Assembly: GCF_001718315.1 (NCBI RefSeq)
Contig: NZ_CP013363.1
Span: 2,108,001-2,172,000, forward strand
Reading direction: 5' to 3'
DNA: 64,000 nucleotides
Source of the DNA: Burkholderia diffusa
GTDB lineage: Bacteria; Pseudomonadota; Gammaproteobacteria; Burkholderiales; Burkholderiaceae
Position numbers and translations under genes: made by a program. A model generated the notes under the pieces. It was given only the letters and a program-made list of their open reading frames with translations. It had not been told where the DNA came from and ran no database searches. Shown here piece after piece: positions 44,356 through 54,000 of this stretch (position 1 is the stretch's first letter; every line of letters starts with the position of its first letter).

Positions 44356-44623
44356 AGCCACGCCGGCACGACGCATCAGGCCGCAGCCGCGCGCGGCGAG
44401 GCACCGCGACGAAAATGTCGTAAAGATCACGCGAGGGCGAAGCGGAACGATGGTGCGGCGGCGTGCATGCTCATTGCATCCGGCGCCTTCGGACACGGGG
44501 TCGAACTTATCGATCGTTGCGCCCGCAAGCAGACCGCGACGCGCACGTCGGCGTCGGCGTCGGCGCAATTCGGCACGGCCGAACCCTTGCCCGCGCATCG
44601 CGCCCCCTTTCCGGCGTCGGACG

Positions 44624-44657
44624 AAAAAAAGCCCCGCCTGCATCCGCGCGGCGGGGC
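44624..44657 (-). terminator. Strong intrinsic terminator on the minus strand
   Basis: An 8-base-pair perfect GC stem (GCCCCGCC/GGCGGGGC) with an 11-base loop is followed by TTTTTTT on the minus strand. It is the clearest Rho-independent terminator in the window, yet no annotated minus-strand gene ends here. Confidence 0.8.
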
Positions 44658-44700
44658 CAACCCATGTCAGTAGAGACATCATGGAGGAGACGGCCCCATC
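44624..44700 (-). ncRNA. Candidate small regulatory RNA with anti-Shine-Dalgarno CUCCUCC and intrinsic terminator
   Basis: On the minus strand, reading from about 44700, a CTCCTCC motif (44683-44689) is followed by a small hairpin (TGTC/GACA with a 6-base loop, strengthened by flanking CCA/TGG). A textbook intrinsic terminator comes next: stem GCCCCGCC/GGCGGGGC ending in seven T. No minus-strand gene lies upstream for more than 1.5 kb, so this terminator needs its own transcript, about 75 nucleotides long. An exposed CUCCUCC is the hallmark of sRNAs that block ribosome binding sites. A promoter-like GATAAGAT lies just upstream. Expression is not shown. Confidence 0.55.
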
Positions 44701-44887
44701 TTATCGAGTGCGGCACGCCGCCCCAACCAAGCATTTCTGCTATCCATCTGCACCGCCGCGCGCACCCTCGACCCGTGTGCACGGCATATCGATAGAACGA
44801 AAAGTCGTTTTCAGAGTAGCGGCGGGGTCGTTACCATCTGGTTTTAAGCCTGTGCTTAGCCGGGCAAGCCATCCCAAGGAGCGCCCC

Positions 44888-45538
44888 TTGACTGCATTCG
44901 ATCAACATCGCCGCCCGTTCGTGGTCGGCATCGGCGGGACCACCCGAGCCGCGTCATCGACCGAGCGCGCGCTGTCGTTCGCGCTGCGCGGCGCGCAGGC
45001 CGCCGGCGCACGCACGCGACTGTTCGACGGCCCGTTCCTGCATACGCTGCCGCACTACGCCCCCGAACACAAGGCGCTGACCGACGCGCAGCGAGAGCTG
45101 ATCGACACCGTGCGCGAAGCCGACGCGATCATCATCGCAACACCCGGCTATCACGGCGGCGTGTCCGGCCTTGTGAAGAACGCGCTCGACACGCTCGAGG
45201 AACTGCGCTCCGACGAGCGCCCGTACCTCGACGGCCGCGCGGTCGGCCTGATCGTGACGGCCTACGGCTGGCAGGCCGCCGGCACCGTGCTGACGTCGCT
45301 GCGGTCGATCGTCCACGCGCTGCGAGGCTGGCCGACCCCGTTCGGCGCCACCGTGAATACGCTCGAAACGCGCTTCGACAGCGCCGACAGCTGCTCGGAT
45401 CCGAAGGTCGTCGCACAGCTCGAGACCGTCGGCTCGCAGGCAGCCGAATTCGCGCTCGCGTTCGCGTCGCATCGCGCGGCCACGCATGCCGCATCGGTCG
45501 ACGCGCTCGCTCCCGTGCTGAAGATCGCCAGCCAGTAA
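44888..45538 (+). CDS. NAD(P)H-dependent FMN reductase family protein
   Basis: A 216-residue flavodoxin-fold reductase. The FMN phosphate loop is GIGGTTRAASSTERAL near residues 15-30, and the second flavin motif is ATPGYHGGVSGLVKNALD. The start is a TTG at 44888 because AAGGAG lies six bases upstream and the family N-terminus (PFVVGIGGTTR) begins at about residue 10; no ATG fits. Related proteins reduce flavin for monooxygenases or reduce quinones and chromate. The 530 bases before it (44356-44887) contain the sRNA candidate and the promoter of this gene. Confidence 0.82.
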   Translation: MTAFDQHRRPFVVGIGGTTRAASSTERALSFALRGAQAAGARTRLFDGPFLHTLPHYAPEHKALTDAQRELIDTVREADAIIIATPGYHGGVSGLVKNALDTLEELRSDERPYLDGRAVGLIVTAYGWQAAGTVLTSLRSIVHALRGWPTPFGATVNTLETRFDSADSCSDPKVVAQLETVGSQAAEFALAFASHRAATHAASVDALAPVLKIASQ

Positions 45539-45759
45539 TCGCCCGCCTGCCTACCCGCGCCCGGCCGGCGACGTTCGTCGCGCGCGGGCGCGCGTATCCG
45601 ACTGTCCGGCGCGCATCGCGCCGTCGCCCCATGCTTCATGCCGACTCCCCGCGCCGATAATGATCCGGGCTGCGAAGTGATTTGCATTGGCCGAAAGATT
45701 GGTTCACGCGGGCCGCGGGTTTTCGTACGCTGAAAACCCGAACCTTCCATGCGCACGCC

Positions 45760-45978
45760 ATGAACCGCACGATCCGCTACAAGGGCTACGAAGTCGCCCC
45801 CGCTGCCGCCCGGCTGCCGAACGGGCTGTTCGCCGCGAACCTGACGATCGAGAAGGCAAGCGGCGGTCCGTCGCCGCGCGCCGTGTCGTTCGACGCGATC
45901 GATTTCTTCTTCGAAGAGGAGCATGCGCTCGCGTACGCGTCGCGCTGGGGACGCCTCTGGGTCGACACGCAAGCCTGA
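45760..45978 (+). CDS. Small conserved-type protein of unknown function
   Basis: A 72-residue protein (MNRTIRYKGYEVAPAAARLPNGLFAANLTIEK...). The pattern of a short basic start, a two-strand core and an acidic FDAIDFFFEEEHALAYASRWGRLWVD end resembles small single-domain proteins common in Burkholderia and other betaproteobacteria, possibly of the DUF6566 kind. The codon bias is that of a real gene. The ATG at 45760 is chosen over an upstream ATG at 45682 whose extra residues look non-coding. Confidence 0.6.
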   Translation: MNRTIRYKGYEVAPAAARLPNGLFAANLTIEKASGGPSPRAVSFDAIDFFFEEEHALAYASRWGRLWVDTQA

Positions 45979-46070
45979 GCGCAGCGCACGGCAGCGCGGA
46001 CCCGCTCGAAAATACGCGATTACGGAAGCTATGCAAGAATCTTTCGTCTCGTAATCGCATTACAACAGCC

Positions 46071-46973
46071 ATGTCCGACACGCTGCAGGAAGATCATGCA
46101 GCGGCAGATCACGCCATGCGCAACTGGACCTTCGAGCACCAGGGTCCGGTCAGGATCGGTTCCGATGCGCACAGGCAGATGTTCTGCCGCATGCTGCTCG
46201 ACACGCACAACCCGTACAAGCCGGCCGTCATTGACTGGCCGCCGCTCAAGCCCGACGAACTCAAGCGGCTCACGTCGCTGCCGATCTGGGACATCGCCGT
46301 GCAGACCGAAGGCCGAGCGTCGATCCGCGTCGCCACCTTCGCGGCGACCGTCGGCGATCCGCTTTTGCGCCAGGCGCTCGAGATGGACGGCGCCGAGGAG
46401 GCCCGGCACAAGGTCGTGCTGTCGAAGCTGGTGCGGGCATACGGCATCGAGCTCGCGCCCGAACCGCCCTATCCGGCACCGAACGATCCCGAATGGTCGT
46501 GGATGGTGACCGGCTTCAGCGAGTGCATCGACAGTTTCTTCGCGTTCGGCCTGTTCCGCTCCGCGCAGCGCTCCGGGTATTTCCCGCCCGAACTCGTCGA
46601 CACCTTCGAGCCCGTGATCCAGGAGGAAGGCCGGCACATCCTGTTCTTCGTGAACTGGTATGCGTGGTACTGGCGGAACTTGCCGTGGTGGCGCCGGCCG
46701 TGGTTCTTCGCACGGGTCGCGGCGGTGTGGGCGTTCCTGATCTGGGAACGCATCGGCATCGCGCGCGGGATCGATGCGGACGGCGTCGCGCACGACGCGA
46801 ACTTTCCGGCGACGAGCACCGCCGACATCGGCGATGCACTGAACCCGCGCGAACTGATCGAACTGTGCCTCAGCGAGAACGACCGGCGGATGGCCGGGTA
46901 CGACAGACGGCTGCTGCGCCCGATGTTCGTGCCGCGCATGGCGCGCCTCGCGCTGCGATTCCTGAGGAAATAA
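46071..46973 (+). CDS. Ferritin-like (diiron-type) domain protein
   Basis: A 300-residue protein whose helices carry ferritin-like iron-binding motifs: EMDGAEEARHKVVLSKL and FEPVIQEEGRHILFFVNWYAWYW (ExxH pairs), with further acidic residues in FSECIDSFFAFGLF. A C-terminal hydrophobic patch (RPWFFARVAAVWAFLIW) suggests membrane contact, as in desaturase-like diiron proteins. Reaction unknown. Start is the ATG at 46071. It stands alone upstream of the AT-rich adhesin leader region. Confidence 0.7.
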   Translation: MSDTLQEDHAAADHAMRNWTFEHQGPVRIGSDAHRQMFCRMLLDTHNPYKPAVIDWPPLKPDELKRLTSLPIWDIAVQTEGRASIRVATFAATVGDPLLRQALEMDGAEEARHKVVLSKLVRAYGIELAPEPPYPAPNDPEWSWMVTGFSECIDSFFAFGLFRSAQRSGYFPPELVDTFEPVIQEEGRHILFFVNWYAWYWRNLPWWRRPWFFARVAAVWAFLIWERIGIARGIDADGVAHDANFPATSTADIGDALNPRELIELCLSENDRRMAGYDRRLLRPMFVPRMARLALRFLRK

Positions 46974-48095
46974 GACCGCGACGGCAGGTTGCATGCGGCG
47001 CCTGGTCCGGGACGACGCGCTGCATCGCCCGGACCAGGTGACACAACCACGGCGTGCGGCCGCCATCCGCGCAACGGCACGCACTTTCGCACGAGAACGA
47101 GCACGTTCCGGCTGGCATGCGACTCCCATCCGGCGATTCGCGCGCGACGTCACGCCGCGGCCAACGCGGCCCACGTCAGCCCGACGGTGCTCATCCGGCG
47201 TGCTTGCGCGCCATCTTTCATTCCACGGAACGCCCCTTGGCCAGCAAGCTCGAGCCACCGTGGCACAAATCTGACGTTTCCTGCTCGCCGCGCTCGTCAC
47301 CCCCAACTTGCGCGTCTCCGACCATCGTCCTGGATACCGCGGCAACAACACAACAACTACTTCGAAAGCGTGGCTGGCGCGGACGAGCCGGCACGCCGTC
47401 CAATTCGCCTCTGAACCCATCATATGGAATACGTCAATAGGGCAGATTCCAAACGGGATCCCAATCGTCGGGTCAATGCGCCTGTAGCACTTTTTTACAA
47501 CTTCGTGCAGCCGGCAGGCGGGGGAAGGCCCGTCCTGCGGGCGAGTGCGGGCGGTGAAATGCGCAATCCAGCACAGCCAGGCAATCATTTCTATATGTTT
47601 TTTGATTTTCAAGAAAATCATTAAATATATTTTTTAGATTCGACAAAAATCTCAAATTAACAAATTAACAAGAACAACCAACCCATCCTAACTTGCGCTT
47701 CGTCAAATATTACAACCTTGAAATGTCAACGTTTGCCGCAAACGTTTGCCTTTTCATTTGTCTTACTTTTGATGCGAGACGATGTGTTAACCAGCGCACA
47801 AAAGTCACATACGCGCCTGATTTTTAAGCGATTTTTCCGTTCCACCCCGAACTTGGGCAAACCCTTCATCCAACATTCCACTCATTTTCGCTTGCCTTAC
47901 TTCGCGATACATCAAAACGCGATGCATTAACTATCTTTTAACTTTCAAAACCACCAATTTTTCACTGTTTGTCAATCTGAAAATAGCGCCTCCAATAAAC
48001 TCCGCCCATCAATTTTGAGATTCGCGCGAGCGCACGGCAGATTCATCTAACGAAAGAGACCGGTGTGTGGCGTGCTTATTTGGAGGTAGTTGGAC
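46974..48095. other. 1.1-kb intergenic region with AT-rich adhesin leader
   Basis: The first ~560 bases have ordinary GC content and only shadow frames. From about 47,570 to 48,060 the sequence becomes strikingly AT-rich (runs such as TTAAATATATTTTTTAG and AACAAATTAACAAG) compared with everything else in the window. Short open frames here (for example 47424-47624 and 47718-47930) have no ribosome binding site or protein-like composition. The region holds the adhesin promoter and 5' leader and a PurR-like palindrome at 47738-47749, and is a likely target of H-NS-type silencing. Confidence 0.6.
47728..47750. promoter_or_regulatory. GCAAACGTTTGC palindrome with adjacent half-site, LacI/PurR-type operator candidate
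   Basis: GCAAACGTTTGC at 47738-47749 is a perfect 12-base palindrome equal to the core of the PurR/LacI-family operator. It is preceded by a direct half-site AACGTTTGCC (47728-47737). It lies about 350 bases upstream of the adhesin start in AT-rich DNA. The regulator is not in the window. Confidence 0.55.
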
Positions 48096-51000
48096 ATGAA
48101 CCGCACATACCGCTCGATCTGGAACGAAGCTCTTGGCGCCTGGGTCGCGGCATCCGAACACGATTCGGCACGGGGCAAGGGCAAGCGCTCGGCTTCGGTT
48201 AAGCTGCTCGTCACCTTGTTGTTGGCCGGCGCAGCGCAGGCGAGCCATGCAGGCATTTACACCTTCAACGGGGGCAATGGAGGGGGCAATTGCGGCTATG
48301 CCAGTGGAACGGGACCTGACGGCTCGCGTACGTATGCGGCAGGCACGGCTCCCCAAGACGGCAGCGGCGGATTCTCGTCGGTTGCAGGCTGTAATGCGAA
48401 TGGCAACAATCTCCTCGGCGTGACGCTGTTCGGCTCGTATACGACAGCCACTGGGAATGGGGCCGTCGCTATCGGCATGGGCGCTAATGCGGCTCAATGG
48501 GCACTGGCTGCGGGCCTTCAGGCGACTGCGTCGGGTCAATCGAGCACCGCATTGGGCTTCAATGCCTCGGCCGGCGGCGTAGGATCCGTGGCGCTGGGCG
48601 CCAATTCCGGGGCCACGGCGGACGGTTCAATCGCACTGGGTTCGGGCGCAACCTCGACTGTCGTCAACTCGGTCGCAATCGGCTCCGGCGCTACCGCAAG
48701 TGGTACTACGTCGGGCACGACCGGCGGCACGGGTACGGTAAGCAATACAACAATCGGCACCCAGACGTTCGGCACCTATGCCGGCGCGAGTTCGTCCGCC
48801 GGTGTGGTCAGCGTCGGTAAAGTCGGTTCGGAACGCCGTATCCAGAACGTCGCCGCTGGCCTCGTCAGCGCAACTAGCACCGATGCGATCAACGGTAGCC
48901 AGCTTTTCGCGGTTGCAAGCACGACGACGTCGAGCATCGCGAGCCTGTCGACCTCCACGTCGACGGGTCTCTCATCGGCCAATAGCTCGATCGCTTCGCT
49001 CTCCACGTCGACTTCGACCGGCATCAACTCGCTGTCGACCGGCCTCAGCTCGACCAATAGCTCGGTGGCTTCGCTTTCGACTTCCGCGTCGACCGGCCTG
49101 TCGTCGGCTAATAGCTCGATCTCGTCGCTGTCCACTTCGACCTCGACGGGGATCAAGTCGCTGTCCACGGGCCTGAGCTCGACCAATAGCTCCGTTACAT
49201 CGCTTTCGACTTCGACGTCGACCGGTCTGTCGTCGGCTAACAGCTCGATCAGCTCGCTGTCCACTTCGACTTCGAGCGGCATCAACTCCCTGTCCACGGG
49301 CCTCAGCTCGACCGACAGCACCGTGGCTTCGCTGTCGACCTCCACGTCGACCGGCCTCTCGTCGGCAACCAGCTCGATCAGCTCGCTGTCGACGTCGACT
49401 TCAACCGGCATCAACTCCCTGTCCACAGGCCTGAGCTCGACCAATAGCTCGGTTACATCGCTGTCGTCGTCCACGTCGACCGGTCTGTCGTCGGCTAACA
49501 GCTCGATTTCGTCGCTGTCCACGTCGACTTCGACGGGCCTGAGCTCGACCAATAGTTCGGTCGCTTCGCTCTCGACCTCCGCGTCGACGGGTCTCTCCTC
49601 CGCTAACAGCTCGATTTCGTCGCTGTCTACGTCGACCTCGACGGGCCTGAGCTCGACCAACAGTTCGGTCGCTTCGCTCTCGACCTCCGCGTCGACGGGT
49701 CTCTCCTCCGCTAACAGCTCGATTTCGTCGCTGTCTACGTCGACCTCGACGGGCCTGAGCTCGACCAACAGTTCGGTCGCTTCGCTCTCGACCTCCACGT
49801 CGACGGGGCTCTCGTCGGCAAATAGTTCGATCGCCTCGCTCTCCACGTCGACTTCGACCGGCATCAACTCACTGTCGACCGGCCTCAGTTCGACCAACAG
49901 CACGGTGGCTTCGCTTTCGACCTCGACGTCGACTGGCCTCTCCTCCGCTAACAGCTCGATTTCGTCGCTGTCTACGTCGACCTCGACCGGCCTGAGCTCG
50001 ACCAACAGTTCGGTGGCTTCGCTCTCGACCTCCACGTCGACGGGGCTCTCGTCGGCTAACAGCTCGATTTCGTCGCTCTCTACGTCGACCTCGACTGGCC
50101 TGAGCTCGACCAACAGTTCGGTGGCTTCGCTGTCGACTTCCACGTCGACGGGGCTCTCGTCGGCGAATAGTTCGATCGCTTCGCTCTCCACGTCGACTTC
50201 GACGGGCATCAACTCGCTGTCGACCGGCCTCAGTTCGACCAACAGCACGGTGGCTTCGCTTTCGACCTCGACGTCGACTGGCCTCTCCTCCGCTAACAGC
50301 TCGATTTCGTCGCTGTCTACGTCGACCTCGACGGGAATCAGCTCGCTGTCCACCGGCCTCAGCACGGTCACGACCAAGACCGACAATCTCGGCAACAGCA
50401 CCGCCGCAGCCCTCGGCGGCGGCGCGAGCTACAACCCGGCAACCGGCACGGTTTCCGCTCCGTCGTACACCACCTACAACGCGAACGGCACGACGTCGAC
50501 CGCCAACAGCGTCGGCTCGGCGATCGACAGCATCAACAACCAGGGCATCAAGTACTTCCACGCGAATTCGACGGCAGCCGACAGCCAGGCACTCGGCACG
50601 GATTCGGTCGCGATCGGCCCGAATGCGATCGCCAACCACGCCGGCGACGTCGCACTCGGCAGCGGCTCCGTTACCGATGCACCCACCCCGACGCCAACGG
50701 GTACCGTCGGCGGCGTGACCTCGACGTTCGCGGGCGGCAACCCGAGCAGCGTGGTGAGCGTCGGCAATGCGAGCACAGGCACCACGCGTCAAATCACCAA
50801 CGTCGCGGCTGGCCAAATCACGGCGAACAGCACGGACGCGATCAACGGCTCCCAACTCTTCGCGACCAATTCCGTCGTGGATTCGCTGTCGACGACGGTG
50901 TCGTCGTCCAGCAGCGCGATTTCGTCGCTGTCGACCGGCATCACTTCGTTGTCGACGGGGCTGAGCTCGACCAATAGCTCGGTCGCTTCGCTGTCGACCT

Positions 51001-54000
51001 CCACGTCGACGGGGCTCTCGTCGGCGAATAGCTCGATCGCTTCGCTCTCCACGTCGACCTCAACGGGCATTAACTCGCTGTCGACCGGCCTCAGCTCGAC
51101 CAATAGTTCGGTGGCTTCGCTGTCGACCTCGACGTCGACTGGCCTCTCGTCCGCTAACAGCTCGATTTCGTCGCTGTCTACGTCGACCTCGACGGGCCTG
51201 AGTTCGACCAATAGTTCGGTCGCTTCGCTCTCGACTTCCACGTCGACCGGCCTCTCGTCCGCTAACAGCTCGATTTCGTCGCTGTCTACGTCGACCTCGA
51301 CCGGCCTGAGCTCGACCAATAGTTCGGTCGCTTCGCTCTCGACCTCCGCGTCGACGGGTCTCTCGTCGGCTAACAGCTCGATTTCGTCGCTGTCTACGTC
51401 GACCTCGACCGGCCTGAGCTCGACCAACAGTTCGGTCGCTTCGCTCTCGACCTCCGCGTCGACGGGTCTCTCGTCGGCTAACAGCTCGATCAGCTCGTTG
51501 TCCACCTCGACCTCGACGGGCATCAACTCGTTGTCGACGGGCCTCAGCTCGACCGATAGCTCGGTCGCGTCGCTGTCGACCTCAACGTCGACTGGCCTGT
51601 CGTCGGCAACCAGCTCGATCAGCTCGCTCTCCACCTCGACTTCGACCGGCATCAACTCGCTGTCCACGGGCCTCAGCTCCACCGACAGCACGGTCGCTTC
51701 GCTGTCGACTTCCACGTCGACCGGCCTCTCGTCGGCCACCAGCTCGATCAGCTCGCTGTCCACCTCGACTTCGACGAGCATCAACTCGCTGTCGACCGGC
51801 CTCAGCTCGACCGATAGCACCGTCGCGTCGCTGTCGACCTCCACGTCGACCGGCCTCTCGTCGGCCACCAGCTCGATTTCGTCGCTGTCCACCTCGACCT
51901 CGACGGGCATCAACTCGTTGTCGACCGGCCTCAGCTCAACCGATAGCACGGTGGCTTCGCTGTCGACCTCCACGTCGACCGGCCTGTCCTCGGCAACCAG
52001 CTCGATCAGTTCGCTGTCCACCTCGACTTCGACGGGCATCAACTCGTTGTCGACGGGCCTCAGCTCGACCGACAGCACCGTGGCTTCGCTCTCGACTTCG
52101 ACGTCGACCGGTCTGTCGTCGGCAACCAGCTCGATTTCGTCGCTCTCGACGTCGACTTCGACGGGGATCAACTCGCTGTCGACGGGCCTCAGCTCGACCG
52201 ACAGCACCGTGGCTTCGCTCTCGACTTCGACGTCGACCGGTCTGTCGTCGGCAACCAGCTCGATTTCGTCGCTCTCGACGTCGACTTCGACGGGGATCAA
52301 CTCGCTGTCGACCGGCCTGTCCTCGGCAACCAGCTCGATCAGTTCGCTGTCCACGTCGACTTCGACCGGCATCAACTCGTTGTCCACGGGCCTCAGCTCG
52401 ACCGATAGCACGGTCGCTTCGCTGTCGACTTCGACGTCGACCGGCCTCTCGTCGGCCACCAGCTCGATCACCTCGTTGTCCACGTCGACCTCGACGAGCA
52501 TCAACTCACTGTCGACCGGCCTCAGCTCGACCGACAGCTCGGTCGCTTCGCTGTCGACTTCCACGTCGACGGGTCTCTCATCGGCTACCAGCTCGATTTC
52601 GTCGCTGTCCACGTCGACTTCGACGAGCATCAACTCGCTGTCGACCGGCCTCAGCTCGACCGATAGCACCGTCGCTTCGCTCTCGACTTCGACGTCGACT
52701 GGCCTGTCCTCGGCAACCAGCTCGATCAGCTCGTTGTCCACCTCGACCTCGACGGGCATCAACTCGCTGTCGACCGGCCTCAGCTCGACCGATAGCACCG
52801 TCGCTTCGCTGTCGACTTCGACGTCGACCGGCCTGTCGTCGGCCACCAGCTCGATTACCTCGTTGTCCACGTCAACCTCGACGGGCATCAACTCGCTGTC
52901 TACCGGCCTCAGCTCGACCGACAGCACCGTGGCTTCGCTGTCGACCTCCACGTCGACCGGCCTCTCGTCGGCCACCAGCTCGATCAGCTCGCTGTCCACC
53001 TCGACCTCGACCGGCCTCTCGACCGCGACCAGCTCGATCGGCTCGCTGTCGACCGGCCTCAGCTCGACCAACAGCTCGCTGACGTCGCTGTCCACCTCGA
53101 CCGCAAGCAGCGTCACGTCGCTGTCCACGGGCCTGAGCTCGACCAACAGCTCGGTCGCTTCGCTGTCGACTTCCACGTCGACCGGTCTGTCGTCGGCCAC
53201 CAGCTCGATCACCTCGCTGTCCACCTCGACTTCGACGAGCATCAATTCGCTGTCGACGGGCCTCAGCTCCACCGACAGCACGGTGGCATCGCTGTCGACT
53301 TCCACGTCGACCGGTCTGTCGACGGCCACCAGCTCAATCACGTCACTGTCCACCTCGACCTCGACCGCGATCGAAGCCGCCAAGACGCACTACTACAGCG
53401 TCAACGACAACGGCACGCAGCAAGGCAACTACGCCAACAACGGCGCAACGGGCGTCAACTCGCTCGCAGCCGGCGTGAATGCCAGCGCGGCGGGCGCCAG
53501 CAGCGTCGCGGTCGGCGACGGCTCGAACGCGCAGTCGACCGGCGCGGTTGCCATCGGCCAGAACGCATCGGCCACCGGCGGCAAGGCGGTGTCGATCGGC
53601 TCCGGCAACACGGCGAGCGGCGACGGCGCGGTTGCGATCGGCGACCCGAGTGTCGCAACGGGCACCGGCGCCGTGGCAATGGGCGCGAACGACACGGCCA
53701 CCGGCACCGGCGCAGTGGCGCTCGGCAACGCGAACACGGCAACCGGCAACAGCGCACTCGCCCTCGGCAGCGCGAACCAGGCCACTGCGGACAACACGAT
53801 CGCGCTGGGCAACCAGTCGACGGCCAGCGCCATCGGCGCCCAGGCCTACGGCGCGGGCGCCACGGCCAGCGCGGCCAACGCGCTCGCCCTCGGCTCGAAC
53901 GCCACCGCTAACGTCGCGAACTCGATCGCGCTCGGCGCGGGCTCGGTCACGGGCACCGCGGTGGGCACCTCGAGCGCCACGATCGGCGGTGTCACGTACT

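Noticed and set aside
46029-47621. 530-residue minus-strand frame opposite the ferritin-like gene and into the AT-rich region
   Set aside because: It crosses a coding gene and non-coding AT-rich DNA with no domain and no good start.
47424-47930. Short frames in the AT-rich adhesin leader (66 and 70 residues)
   Set aside because: No ribosome binding site, non-protein-like composition, and they lie in probable promoter DNA.
48930-53370. Possible CRISPR or satellite DNA
   Set aside because: The repeats are in-frame, directly adjoining and translated as stalk residues; there are no spacers and no palindromic repeat.
48776-53383. Long minus-strand frames (541 and 864 residues) of repeating PVDVEVESEA-type sequence across the adhesin stalk
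   Set aside because: They are the exact antisense of the Ser/Thr repeat codons. The repeat has no stop in that frame by construction, and no ribosome binding site or promoter supports them.
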